From NCBI GenBank assembly GCA_037447655.1, contig JBBHKE010003190.1:241424-305423 (forward strand): a stretch of DNA of 64,000 nt, read 5' to 3'. A program made the position numbers and the translations under genes. This document shows, in pieces, positions 45,865 through 58,570 of the stretch; position 1 is the stretch's first letter, and the number at the start of each line of letters is the position of its first letter. The notes under the pieces were generated by a model. It was not told where the DNA came from, did no database searches, and worked only from the letters and a program-made list of their open reading frames with translations. The stretch is from Zygnema cylindricum (lineage: Eukaryota > Streptophyta > Zygnematophyceae > Zygnematales > Zygnemataceae).

Positions 45865-45899
45865 GGATTACTCACGGAAACACCCACAGACTACCTCAA

Positions 45900-46608
45900 A
45901 AACAGCTGTGTTTAAGACGACACAGATTACTCCACAATAAACAAACTGATCTCAAAATGCACTTATATGCAGTATACCATATACACTGTAAACTCCCAAA
46001 GTTACAGCCAAATCCACCACGGCATCTAGAAGATATAAGCTCCAGAGTTTCCCAAAAATAGCTGACAGCTTCACAAACTAACCACTTAGACTGTTCACAG
46101 AATCTTACAGAGATACTGGAATACAATGAAACTTCACACACGTATAGATTCTACATCATAGAATTACTCCACAAAGTTTAACATGAAAGCACTTATCAGA
46201 GTGATCACACCAACAGGTCAAAGATGCAGAAAACAGTTTGCCATTACTTTGATTAACTTGACTGCGATACATAAAATAATCTAAGTCCCGCAAGTTATAC
46301 TCATAGTACGGAGGCATACCAGCCGTACTGTATCTACTCTAATAACCTAATTAGTCAAAAGGACAAACCTTTGTTGTACAGAATATTTACACCCTACTCT
46401 TCGTATGTCAGAAACTAAGCTACCACTAAGCAACCACTAAGCTACCACTATCGTTTAATCATCATTACTTGAAATCTATCCTATTCATATTATCCGTAGT
46501 TGCGCTGGCTGCGCTGGCTGCGCTTTCCGTACGGATCATAAAAATAACCGCAATTGCGTTGACTTAACTGCGTCGCAGCTGCTCCGTACCGTGGCACCTA
46601 TTTCAACA
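45900..46608 (-). repeat. probable 5' LTR and leader of copia D
   Basis: Read on the minus strand it starts TGTTGAAATAGG near 46608, the same LTR start as copia A. It runs to just before the gag leader. The inner LTR end and primer-binding site are not identified. A direct repeat GCTACCACTAAGC occurs at 46420-46450. Confidence 0.55.
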
Positions 46609-47780
46609 TTCCGTTTATTTTACATCGGATCGCTTCGCGATCCGCCGTCCATTTGTCATTGCTTGTTCACACCACTCAATGAGTCTTTTACGTAACTTTA
46701 ATTATCAATCCGTTCGCTCCCCCAATCCGTGAATCTATTCAAACCTCCATATCAAATCCAATTAGCAGTTACGCACGAAACTGATTTTTCAAAACAACAA
46801 GAGAAACTTTGAAATTTTAATTTGGATATTATGGCAGATTTCAGGGTGTAGTTTTCAAAGTGTTCCTATGTCAATCGTTGCTTCGTCTTCATTATTTCAA
46901 ATATGTGACAATTGTAGACGTCTTCAAAATGTGCGACAGAGTACGAAACGAAATATAGACGACTACGAAACTTCCTAAAATTGATGGCATCTTGAAAAAT
47001 GGTGACGATTGTAGACGTCGAGGTTTTTGTGACATTGTAGATGTTTAGTGTTTTATGAAATAGCGAAGGTATGCTACCTTGTGACGTCATCAGTACATAG
47101 ATTTTCAGGCATGGCTTCCCCGTTTCTTTTTCTTATCTTTTATCATTTGATAAAACATTAAACTCAAACCAAAAATATTCAAAAAAAATAAAATAATATA
47201 TCTTTCATTTGATATTGTTATTGCTGCATTTCATTTAAAGTAGAGAGAAAGAAGAGCGGTCGATTGAGAAATGTTAGGTTTGATACTAAGCACTCATTTA
47301 GCGACGAGACGGTCTGGTCGATAAAGCAACAATGATAAGCGACGAAGTGGTCTCATCGCTGAAATAACGACGAAGTGACGTCGTCGCTGAATATTTGAAG
47401 TGGCGTGGAAATTGTTTTTTCGTTTTGTGATGTCGTCCCTAAATTTTTAAGTGACGTGTAAATTGTTTGTTCGTTTCGTTTCGCGTAAGTTGTAGTCGTA
47501 CCGTGTAGATCAAGTTGGTTGGTGGTTTACTTTCTTTGTTGGTCAAGTAGTTCAGGACGACTACCTTTTGTCGGTATAGTTGTAACTGGTGTAATTGTAC
47601 ATTGTCGTGTGAAAGTGACATCGTTGACGACTGCCGGTCGTTTAGGTTTTTGAAGTTTCGCCACGTTGACTCTTAATCGTTCCTAGTCGTGTACATATAT
47701 ATTTTTGAGACTTAATGGTAGAGTTATCTTTTTGGAGGCGTAGTTAATTCTGGATATATAGAAGAAACAGTAAGCTTCTG
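46609..47780. other. intergenic with a relic of the TGTAGACGTC-motif repeat
   Basis: No gene. 46895-47115 has repeated GTGAC-N-TTGTAGACGTC motifs and matches 39400-39560. No bordering inverted repeats were seen, so it is a fragment. Confidence 0.5.
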
Positions 47781-47874
47781 TACTTGAAGTTGCATTTTAA
47801 TATATTGGAGTATTGGAGGAACATATCTTTTGTGTTGTATGTGTTTATTTTTCTTGATTTGTTTCTTTCAAGAA

Positions 47875-48343
47875 AGAGGGGGAGAGACGAGGACGACGTA
47901 AATTTTTGCAAAGGACCCATGAATGAAAGTGGAGGTCGGAGACCCCAACGATTTTTTCCGTGCTTGTCATTTTCGTACGTACATGCGCGAGATGAGCAGG
48001 GAAAAAAATAGCATGTTCTCTCCGTCGTTCAATATTTTTTGAAGACGTTTCACGCGTGCAATATCGTTTTGCTATTTCTCAATAGGGTATTATTTTAATT
48101 AAAATAGGGTCGCGATTTGATTCTGGTACAAGTGTGAAGATGAGATGGCGTGACGTGGAAGTGGGTCGAAATGACAATAACGCCATTTCACTTACTTTCC
48201 AAGTTCCAATATGACACAAAATGTACTTTGGTTCTTACCCATTTTTCGTACGTCATAAGATTTTATCGTTGCAAGTCCCATTTTCTGTGAAAACGACGGA
48301 AAAAAACTCTTACTTGAACACATGGGGACACGCCCTAAGTTTC
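47875..48343. mobile_element. Harbinger-type MITE fragment
   Basis: The right end CACATGGGGACACGCCC is followed by TAA and matches MITE b's right end. 48187-48343 is nearly identical to 55945-56103. The left terminus was not found. No ORF. Confidence 0.55.
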
Positions 48344-48346
48344 GGA

Positions 48347-49139
48347 TATATGGGAAAATACCCTAAGAATACAGATGCGATCAATAACATAGCGATAATA
48401 ATTAATAAATAATTAAATACGCACTAATGGCACATGCGAAACATACGTTTCAGGAATTACAACTAACAAAATGTGTACTTTCAAAAAAGAGGACAACGCC
48501 AATTGACGTGTACTTCCACTTCGCCCTTGGGTGAGTCTCCCATGGTTCCCTCTTCTTCCTTCCTACAAGACGACCAGTTGTTGACTTCCTCACGCAGACC
48601 CTTCACTGGTCGCACTTCGAGCGAGCTTCCTTCGAGCTTTCTTTTCCTACCTCCTTTTTTTTGCCCCTGTTGTACCCTTGATGTTTTTTCCATCGCAAGT
48701 TTTGTCTTAATGTTTACAATCATGTTTCTTCTCCTCCTATTTCGGAAATCCTCTCTTAGATTGAGAGGGTGTGTTGACCTTAACTCTTAGCACTCTATTT
48801 TTATGTCTTATAAATAATGCATACTTTATTTTTCATACGTAATCCCCTATGTAGTTCGTACACCTAGTCTTTAAGTCAGTCGTACCTTTTGCTCTCAGCC
48901 GAACTCTCCACTTTCGTCTTCTCTCTTTTGTGTGTACTTTTCTCTCTCTTGGCGTTTTTTGCCTTTTTCATTTCATGGCGTCAACTATATCATCTCCAAT
49001 AGATATAATACGAGGAAAATAGTTTGCAATATGCGATAATGAAAAAATGTTTGCAATATCTATTTTCGTCGATATTGGTTTTTTCCTCATCGGAATTTTG
49101 AACATAGTTGATCACACAGTCAATTTCCACTGCGCGCAA
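48347..49139. other. intergenic, no gene seen
   Basis: Pyrimidine-rich patches (48520-48660, 48890-48960) but no motif or element boundary. Confidence 0.45.
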
Positions 49140-49336
49140 CACCGTGAATCGCTAATAGTGTGGATAGCACAACTTTCGTCCCATCTTTTTTTTCTCAGAA
49201 ACACAAGTTAGCATTATTAATACTTATTATTTGTCTGGTTTCGAATCGTCGATGTCATTTTCCCGAAAATAAAATTATTAACCCTAAAAAAGTAATCAGA
49301 GTAATTATTCCTTAGCGCTGGCAACTATTCACGGTA
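49140..49336. mobile_element. TA-MITE, short degenerate copy (197 bp)
   Basis: CACCGTGAATCGCTAATAG at the left pairs imperfectly with the right end CTATTCACGGTA. TA follows on the right but the left flank is AA. Size matches the 20849 and 24920 copies. Confidence 0.55.
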
Positions 49337-49338
49337 TA

Positions 49339-50717
49339 TTGCCTGATTTTGTGGTGCAATGCACTATGGCATTTAATAAATCGAAGTATTTGAAGCGCAT
49401 CGATTGACAAGAGAACAAAATTCACCTTAATCTTTTTAATTATATGATTAGATTGCTAAAATGTTGATGTTGGATGATTATAGTATGTTCCACGAGTTCG
49501 TGAAACCACATGTGGAGAAACACAAAACCATAAATACACATGGAAATAGTACGGTAATGCAAAATCTGTACCACATATTTCCTCACCATGTACAAGTACT
49601 AATTGAACAGCAAGACACATAACCCTAAAAACATACAACACAAAAAAACATGCGAATAAATTGAAAAATGCGCATGTTTCCGTATTCTAACGACAAAAAT
49701 TATGATCGACAAATTGACAAATTGTAGTTAGTGTGGATCTAGCGATAACACTTTTACATTCCAACATACATTATTCTAAGCCCTCGAATAAAATGATTGG
49801 CCATACGCCCAACCAGAAAAAAATATTTAATTTGTCTTTAAAATATTTGTCGCCTAAAAAGGGAAAAAACCAAAAAACATTTAATTTGTTTTATTAGACT
49901 TGTCGTGCTTTGCTTAGCAAGCTGCTAAACGTATGCAACGGATTTTTAATGTGACAATATATCACTTATTTCAGTGGAATATGAGCAAATCAAAGATATG
50001 TATTGCTAATTCTATTGGCTGGTTTTTAATTTTGACTTTTTTGTTGTTATTGGGAATTCCTAAGAATGTTCCTTCCCCTTTTTTGTTGTTATTGGGAATT
50101 CCTAAGAATGTTCCTTCCCTAACGGCCCAGGCTTCTCAAGATAAGAACCAATGGAGTTTCTACTTAATACTCTTACAATTAAAGACGACCATCTCTTTTC
50201 CTAAAACGTTTGACTAAGAGGACTTTCAAACTAAATAAAATAAAAATTCCGTTCTAACTTTAGCGACTTGCTAATGTGGATATGTTGTACGGAGTGGATA
50301 CAGATTAAAACGACCTCCGCCACAACAGGCTCCAAAAAATACATCAAATATTGTCAAACAAAGATGTTAAAAAGGGACATGTGTCAAAGGCCAAATAAAA
50401 AGAAAAACATTACAAAAGAAAAAAAAATGAAACCCGCTATTGAACATTGCAATTATTTGAAACTACAAGCAGATAAGCGACATTGTCCACCGTTTAATCT
50501 TTAAAAGGTTTAATTACAACCGCCCATCGGTACAAAAATAAAACTCTAGTCGAGTAGCAAAACATAACTAAAATTATTTTTAACCGTTGGATTTTTTTTT
50601 GACACAAGCAATCGAAAGGCGACGGTCGTGCCTTACAATGAATCCATTTAAAATACAATCAACGGTCGAAAATAAAGTTAAAAAGACATTTTGCTGCATG
50701 AAATGTGTTTAATATAT
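49339..50717. other. intergenic with a 42-bp tandem duplication
   Basis: No gene. At about 50036-50120 a 42-base unit (TTGTTGTTATTGGGAATTCC onward) is repeated twice with one difference. It lies inside a 94-residue ORF with no known motif, considered spurious. Confidence 0.5.
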
Positions 50718-51115
50718 TAGTGTTGTCTATTGGCAAGAAATTTATCGCGATAACGCCGATACCGATAGCTATCGGTTATCGAACGGCCAGGGGTCCCGAT
50801 ATATCGCTACGAGACGAACAAATTCCTTATCGGCGATAAGTAGAAAAATAGTACGCAATATAATAGTCCTTTATAATGTATTGTATTATGTTAAAGTCTG
50901 TATATAGTGTGGCATACCACGTATGATAATATATTCCGTACTACATAAAACGGAGTTTAGTACGGGCATTTATCCGTATAGATGTACGAAAAATCAAGCA
51001 TTTATCGTCAATAGTTATCGGTACCGGTGAAATTGAGTTGGAAAACCGACATTATGGCTATTTTATCGCGATAGCACCGGTAACAATATATCGTTCCAAT
51101 ATATAAAAATACATA
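50718..51115. mobile_element. hAT-type element, right end lost
   Basis: The left end TAGTGTTGTCTATTGGC and the following 230 bases match the left side of the element at 15681 (shared CGGTTATCGAACGG and the GATATATCG block). The right terminus and target duplication are absent. The sequence passes into the tandem array at about 51120. Confidence 0.7.
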
Positions 51116-51120
51116 TCGAT

Positions 51121-52075
51121 TCAAACTTGGACTACTACTAATTATGCAATACTAATAATTGTACTGACACTAATTATACAGTGTTAAAAGTGCACTAATA
51201 CTAATTATATAGACTAATAATTGTGTTCACGCTAATTATACATTCTAAAATTTGTTAAGACTAATTAGACAAATTAATAACTGTTCTAATACTAATTATA
51301 CAAACACTAATTATATAGAGTAATAATTGTGTTACTACCAACTATACAGACTAATAACAATACTAATACTCATAATACATTACTAATAACTGTAGCAACT
51401 CAAATTATACAGACAAATTGTACTAATACCAATAACATAGACTAAAAACTGTACCAATACTAATTATACACACTAAAAACTGTTCAAATACTTTTTACTA
51501 AAACTTTCTTAATACTTATTTTATACTAAAAACTGAACAAATGCTTGTTATACATTACTTATCATTGTCATAATACTTATTATACATTACTAATTACTTT
51601 ACTTACATTAATTAAAATGACGAATATAGCTGTACTAAAGGTGAATATACAGACTAATAACTGTAATAATGATAATTTTACATGTCAAAAACTGTACAAA
51701 TACTGAACATACATACATACAAAAATACAGACTAATAACTGTAATAATGATAATTTTACATGTCAAAAACTTTACAAATACTAAACATACATACATACAA
51801 AAACTGTACTAATTCTAATTTTACAGAATAATAATTATACCAATACTAATTACGACAAAAACCTGTGCTAATACTCAACAAACATATTCATAACTATACT
51901 GATTATACAAATTATCTACATATTGATAATTGTACTAATGTTCATGATGTACCAAACTAATTACGTACAACAATACTGATCAAACGTATTGATAACTGAT
52001 CATGTGTATAGATAATTGTACTATACTGTTCATATGTATTGATAATTGTACTAATATTAATTATACATCAAAATG
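51121..52075. repeat. degenerate minisatellite, about 32-bp period
   Basis: Roughly 950 bases of variants of ACTAATACTAATTATACAG plus ACTAATAACTGT repeat head to tail with much divergence. It contains a recent 76-bp duplication (about 51649-51802). No coding potential. It ends before a CTCCCT microsatellite at 52140-52190. Confidence 0.8.
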
Positions 52076-53892
52076 TGACGACAAGCAGTGTCCCTCATCT
52101 TGTAGAACTTTTTTCTCTCGTCACTATTGTGACTATACTCTCCCTCTCCCTCTCCCTCTCTCTCTCCCTCTCTCCCTCTCTCCCTCTGACGTTGTGATTG
52201 ATGACGCGGAGTTAGGAGAGATGGAGGGACATAATATATTTTATCTTTTATTTTTGTTGGATTTTATTGATATTAGAGTATTATTACAAAGATTTTAGCA
52301 TGTACATTTTTGGCTGTGGGTGAGCAGTTGTGTCACCGGGTACAAACAAGTGCAATATTTGTGCAACTCCGGAGACTATTAGACGCCATTTTGACGTCAA
52401 TCCACATTAACTTGGGGCAATCGACATCCAACATCCAACATCGAAGATCGAATTTTAAACATCGAACATTGAACATCGAAGATCAAATATTTATATTTGC
52501 ATGCCAAATTTCCTACATTATAATCAAAATCTCCTCAAGATTTATGTTTATCATACAAAAACCAATATGCATTTCCGAATGCGACATTTTCCAAATGTAC
52601 ATAAACCATAAATATCAACAAAAGGAAACACAAATAAAAAAAAAATCTTTTGGGAAAAAAAATTGCTGAGCTTTTATGGAAAAAAAATTCACTGTCAAAA
52701 TGATAGTATGCTTTTTGAAATGAACTAAAATGTGATGCGGATTGTTCTGTCATTGCTCTTTTTTTTTTTACAATCCCACTTGAGGTTGATGCCTTGGGCT
52801 GCTTTTCGAAATGAACTAAAATGTGATGAGGATTGTTTTGTCATTACTCATTTTTTTTTTACAATCCCACTTGAGGTTGATGCCTTGGGCCTACTTGGAC
52901 TGAAGTTGAATATTTCGGTCAAGTTTTAAAACGACAATCGAAGAAAAGCCAAAGTTTCGACCTCCAAAGTGGCCATTTTTTGTCCCTAAAAAGTGGTTTG
53001 CATCGCGATGATCATCCAGACTTATCAGTGCATTTTTGTCTGTTTGGACTAAAAGTTCGGTTTTAAAAGAGAAAATACCAACAGCAGGAATGGGTAATCA
53101 CAGTGGGAAAAAACCAAATTTCTCCCACTTTTGGCTTTGAAGTTGGGAATTGGATAACTTGTCGGGAGAATGTCAATTATAGGGTGGACGATGGTCGGGT
53201 TTGGTACGTCGTAAGAATGGTTGCTCCAATTTTACCACCATTTATCTATTTTAATCAAAAATAATATTTGATTTTCTTAAAAATGCTAAGCTATTAAACT
53301 ACTTATGCATGCAGAGGAATTTGCGCGCCTCTGAAAAAACGAGAGAATGTGATCCAATCAGAAAAGGCAAAAAAAAAAAACTCATTTACATTCCAGTTAT
53401 TGCATCTTTGCTGCCAAAACAATTTTAGAATTTCCTATATTGGTTTTGGAATCTCCTATTTCAAATTAGTTCAATTATTCTACAGAATTCTATCTTTTCG
53501 GTTCAGCCTTTTCTAATTTTCGTAAGGATGTAATTTTGATGACTACGCAGAAATGATAATGGAGTAAAATAGTGTTTGTTTTGCGTGTCTTGAATATTTT
53601 GCAGAAAACATGATCTAAAATTTAACGGACAAACTGAAAATTTGAGGTTACATGGCTGATGTTATTACTGACTACGAGTTTACTGCTAAACTGGGAGAAA
53701 CGCCGGAGAAAAGTTAAGCTGAAGGATAGAAAAAAGTCTAAAAAGAGAAAGAGTTGCTTCCTTTCAAAAATTGGAATAGTATGCATTGTCATTCACATTC
53801 AAAGTCAGGCCGTGCTGAACTACATCGAAGTATTCGATGAAAACGTTTCGGCTTCTGTACTTCGAATTTCCATTCTGATTCGAACCGTTAAC
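52076..53892. other. intergenic with microsatellite and a 91-bp tandem duplication
   Basis: No gene. A CTCCCT microsatellite lies at 52140-52190. At about 52715-52895 a 91-base unit with AAATGAACTAAAATGTGATG and ACAATCCCACTTGAGGTTGA is repeated twice. Otherwise AT-rich. Confidence 0.55.
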
Positions 53893-53894
53893 TA

Positions 53895-54434
53895 CACCGC
53901 CAATCGCTATTAGCGTTGTGTACGCTAATCCCGTCCCGCTTTTTTTTTGTTTTATTCTCAAATAGCTTAGTTTATTCTATTTTTTTCTTTATTCTATTTA
54001 GGGTTATATTCAGTACGTTGTCTCTTAAATAGAGTGGTGTACGGTCAGTGTCAGACCGTACATAAATGTACCTTTTTAAGTTAAAAATTACAATAAATTA
54101 GTTTTAGTAACCGCGGACGCATGAGAATGTGCGTTCTAAAAAGGAAAAAAAACCAGGTCGTAAAAAATCCCGCTCGCACATATTCGTCCGACAGCCGCGT
54201 TTCGACCGTGTGAATGTACGATTTGTGTACGATTTGTCAGATTTTGTACGGAAACTTATATTAGTGTAAGCATGTTTGCGACCGACATTTATTTTTTCAA
54301 AGATCCAAATTACCATAATCAAACAATTAGAATGTATGATTTTTTCCAAAATTTTCAAATTCTTAAATAGCGTACACCACGGTAATTATTTTTATACGCT
54401 AATGAAACCTACACGCTAATAGCGATTGGCGGTG
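53895..54434. mobile_element. TA-flanked MITE (540 bp)
   Basis: CACCGCCAATCGCTATTAG and CTAATAGCGATTGGCGGTG are perfect inverted repeats flanked by TA (53893-53894, 54435-54436). The interior has GTACGGTCAGTGTCAGACCG, related to the nested MITE at 19850-20388 in the opposite orientation. Confidence 0.9.
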
Positions 54435-54436
54435 TA

Positions 54437-55930
54437 GTGGTGAAAGTACACGTGACTGAGTGTCACGATATATGAACCTTTCATGGAGTATGGCCATCGT
54501 AGTCCGTACACCCGGTAGCCTAGAGGCATGGAACCGTCACCGTGACAAAACTACGTCATCCGACACTCGCAACCGTAAAGTTATACAATATGCCGTTCAA
54601 CTGTACGGAGGAAAACTCCCCCCATGGCACCTTTCATTGTCCTCCAGAGAGCAGGTTCGCTTTGTGGAGAGCCCCTTCAGGACTCGATTCGATTTCGATT
54701 CACCAGGCAGCCGATTCTGTAGGAGATTAAAAACCCCTAAAAACACTAAAGATAAAGAGCGAAATTAAAAAAATAGTAGCAACAATAAAAGTTAAAATTA
54801 AATGAATATTGATAATAATAATAATCCTAATATTAAAAATAATAAAAACAACAAAAAAAAAGAAAAAAAAAAGAAATTGACAAAATTATTTAGAAAAAAA
54901 AAAGAGAAAAAAAAAAAAAAAAAAACAGGAAAACCCATAAAAAAAAATAGAAAAAAAACTGAAAGAAAAGAAGATGAAAACAAACTGTTCCCCCCCCCTA
55001 CAGGCCTGACGCAGGAGGTCCCTCCCTCTCCCTCCCTCTCCACCCCCCCCTACCAACCACACGCAGTTGGTGCATTCTAATACGGCTCCTCCTCCTCAGC
55101 CGTACTCCTCACCCCCTCTCTGCCATCTCTGCTCTCCTCCTCTCCCTCCCCCCCCTCCTCCTCTCCCTCCCCCCCTCCTCCTCTCCCTCCCCCCTCCTCC
55201 TCTCCCTCCCCCCTCCCCCCCTCCCCCATCGGCTCCCCAGCCTCTCTCCCTCCCCTGCGTCCCCTCCCTCCCCCCCCCTGGATAATAATCTTCTACTTAC
55301 GCCATTTTCCTCTCTTTAATTCCACATGATTTTTTTATAAGGGAACCCTCACCCCCCCCCCCCCCCCTCTCCTTCCCCCCCCCCCCCTTTCATGAGCACC
55401 GGTGGCACGTGCGGCGGTGGCCAGTGGAGGCTTCACATTTGAGTGGGGTCCAGCGGCTTGTTCGTTTGTCGTATGCAGACCTGTCCGTACGCACGCGGCC
55501 ACTTCAATTCGTCTGTCCGCAAGTACAGCAGGTGTACGTCCTCTATTAGCAGCTGTCGGGTATAAACGAAAAAAAAAATAAAAAAAATTGGCACACTAAT
55601 TTATGGGACGCTGAAAGTGAAAGGAAACGATGATTCGTGTGAGGTGTCCGCGTGGTCCTTTGCTGTTTTTTTTTTTTCGGGCGCCCGAGGTTTTTTTTTG
55701 GGGGATGTTCTAAGTTCATCCGGGGTTATTTTCGGTCTGTACAAACGTTTGCGTGGCAGTACATTTTGGTTTGGAAGGATTCGTACATATCATGTCCGCA
55801 AAGCGTTTCCTTTTCGTACGGACAAGTGGCTCATATCACGACACGCTAGTTGACGTAGGCTAGCGTCACGTGCCAGTTCACGGCGGACAAAAAAAAGTAC
55901 CGTTTTCATACCATACCGTTTTCCCATTTT
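54437..55930. repeat. intergenic with A-rich and C-rich low-complexity blocks
   Basis: 54770-54965 is A/AAT-rich. 54988-55390 is C/CT-rich with many C6-C14 runs and CTCCTCCTCTCCCTCC units. Frames across them are compositional. No gene in 55391-55930, a moderately GC-rich stretch without motifs. Confidence 0.6.
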
Positions 55931-55944
55931 TCAAGTGTGAACCA

Positions 55945-56103
55945 CGCAATTGACTTACTTTCCAAGTTCCAATATGACAAAAAATCTACTTTGGTTCTTG
56001 CCCATTTTTCGTACGTCATAAGATTTTATCGTTGCAAGTCCCATTTTCTGTGAAAACGACGGAAAAAAAAAACCCTTACTTGAACACATGGGCACACACC
56101 CTT
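55945..56103. mobile_element. Harbinger-type MITE fragment, near copy of 48187-48343
   Basis: About 157 bases match 48187-48343 with few changes (shared TTTCGTACGTCATAAG and TGTGAAAACGACGG). It ends CACATGGGCACACACCC then TTA. The left part is missing. Confidence 0.65.
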
Positions 56104-56438
56104 AGGGTTTCGGGTTTCCCTGCCATTCCTCGTGCCCTGCAACGCTATTTTTGAGCGATGAAACTATTCTCCATCGCATGAACAGTTTAGCCAATCACAA
56201 CTTGCCGCGTGGTCAGTACAATCAGAAAGTAAAAAATGGACGAGAAGAACAAAAATATGTTGAAAAACGTTTTTTTTTTCGGATCGTTTTAGCGGTTCGA
56301 TGTTGATCTTGGGATTATCTCCAAGTTTTTGCCCAATCATATTCCTTTCTGCGACAGCCAAAAGTTTTACGGGTTGTGTCAGTTTTATCATGTTTTTATT
56401 TTTTCTTTCACTAAACTACAGTATTGTACAGTACACTA

Positions 56439-57021
56439 CACCTTGAATCGTTATTAGCGTTAAGAAATTATTAGTGTTAAAAATTAATTAGTGTTATTAA
56501 CGTTAACTTGGATTTTTCAAGATTTCGAAAAAAAAAAATTACTCTAATCGATCCATAACGTTGATTTGGGTACAGCGGATGTGCCATTAAGATCTTCACG
56601 GTAAAATACGTAAAAGTACAAAATCTGACAAATTGTACACCTTCGTGTCCTTTTACTCTAATTTATTCATAACTCTAATCTGGGTTTTCTCCCGTATAAT
56701 TAATATGCGATCAATATCTTTACTCTAAAATAGGTATGATCTCATTCTGCTTTTTATTTTGAGCGCAGTTTTACTTGCGATTGTGATTACTATAATCCAT
56801 ATTTTGTACTTTTGTACTTAATTGAGTAACATTTTGTACGGAGTGACACGTCCGTACATCACACTACTCAATAAATCCATAAATTAGAATAATCAACACT
56901 AATTCACCGGAACCTTAATTAACGTAATTTTTTTTTGTGTTATTGATTCTATTTCAGGTAAATCCCTAAAATATTGGGGGCGCCGATATAGTGTTCATAA
57001 CGCTAATAACGATTCAAGGTG
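56439..57021. mobile_element. TA-flanked MITE (CACCTTGAATCG subfamily, 583 bp)
   Basis: The ends CACCTTGAATCGTTATTAG and CTAATAACGATTCAAGGTG are perfect inverted repeats between TA dinucleotides. It matches the outer parts of 36165-37487 in reverse orientation and shows that element without its nested insertion. Confidence 0.9.
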
Positions 57022-57023
57022 TA

Positions 57024-57830
57024 GTAATAAAATAATAGGTCCGCTTGATTTCCGACGGCGATCCCAATCATAGGTCTATTTTTGCGTTTCCTCGCGGTTT
57101 CAAATAGGGCGTCTCGTGAGACGGAAGCGGTCCTTTTGAAATGCCCCTTAAAAGTAAAGCGACAATATCCCAATGATTGTAGATTGCCGGATTCGGGTCA
57201 TGAAAAATACCGGGATGGAAGCTGAGCACAAAGAGACAAACGGCGGTCAGCTCAATCAGATTAAAGATCTTAGCGATCATGACCGACAGATTCGTCACGT
57301 TGATTACTCGGAGGCTAAAAGACTTTTTCATCATTGCAAATCGGACGGCCGAAATTTATTTCTACAGATGCTGGACAAAAAGAAATGGTCCAATGGAGGC
57401 GAGTCCACAAGTGTCTAAACTCTTAAGATGTGAAGAGTGACGTTTCGGCCGATTATATTTTCTAAAAGTGCCGGCTACACGTGAGAAAATCGTGCTTGAC
57501 ACGTCTGGTCAGTCGTCAAAGTGGTCAAAACTGAGGTCTTGCCTCCATGACCGTACTTTACGACAAAAAATGTACTTTTTCAGATCCAAGGGCTCTTTGT
57601 TGACAAGTTTCCAATGATTGGTATTGTGTGAGATGGAATCCACACGTGCCAATCGACGCTTGTATAATCGATATATCATAGATTTTCTCGACGGCTGAAT
57701 CTGTTCATATACACCGACGACTCAGATTCACAAAAAGACAAAGTTTATGGAAAGGACTTTCTGCTCCACACGGCAGCCAGCTCATACCTTCTTTCGTTCA
57801 GCTGGCGTAAGACAAGAACGCTATGGACTT
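57024..57830. other. intergenic, no recognised gene
   Basis: An 81-residue ORF (57173-57418) has no recognisable motif, neighbours or initiation context. It is left uncalled. Confidence 0.4.
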
Positions 57831-58570
57831 AGGGTGTGTCCACTTTTTTTTGTCGTTTAATTCAAAAATTTAGCGCCGTCGTGCTGAAGTTATAACCGTA
57901 CGAAGTTGAAAAAATGTAGAGTACAATTTGCATCATCTTCGAACTTAGAGTGTACCACAAGTTGACGCCTTACGTTTCTCAACCCACGGCCTCTTCATTT
58001 TCAAACTTTATCTTAAAACACATGGTGTATGTGTTATAGAATAAAGTAACACCGCTCCACAAACAGGAAAACATATTCGCACTTGCCAATTTTTTTAAAA
58101 GTTTTCGACTAAGGAGAAGTACACGGTTGCCTTTTTTTTGTCAGTTTGCATCCTGTACGGACGTTAGTTTTTTTTTGCAGGGGTCTGAAGGTTTCAATGC
58201 CATTTAACAGAAAGGTGAAAAATGTGTGATGGTGCCACTGCAGATCGCATTCACTACCTCTCTCTCCTTGCCATATTGCAAACCAGTTCAATGTTTAAAA
58301 AACACCTTAATTAATAATAAAAAATACTGTTTTTTACTTTCCAAGAGTCTCAAGAACTCCCTATCCTTTCATGGCGGCTCGATGGGAGTGGCAAACGCAA
58401 AAGCATCTTCTCCACACAGGAACAACACAGATTGGAAGGTTGGACGTCTACCATGTCACGCAAAGACATGCGGCGTACCATAACGTTTCAAAATGTATGG
58501 TACGTCATGACAGATTGTAGATGTTGACACCCGTCACGAGCATTGTCAACGTAGACAATCATCATAGCCT
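57831..58570. mobile_element. Harbinger-type MITE fragment
   Basis: TTA then GGGTGTGTCCAC at 57830-57844 looks like a left terminus. The interior has GTACGAAG, the TTTAAAACACATGG-like segments and GTGAC/TGTAGATG motifs seen in MITEs b and c. No matching right terminus was found. Confidence 0.4.

Noticed and set aside
51121-52075. CRISPR-like spaced repeats
   Set aside because: Repeats are degenerate, spacers are not distinct and the genome is eukaryotic; it is a minisatellite.
54460-54768. 102-residue frame after the 53895 MITE
   Set aside because: Two overlapping frames of equal quality, no known motif.
57173-57418. 81-residue frame
   Set aside because: Looks less biased than most, but there is no motif, homologous copy or splice context.
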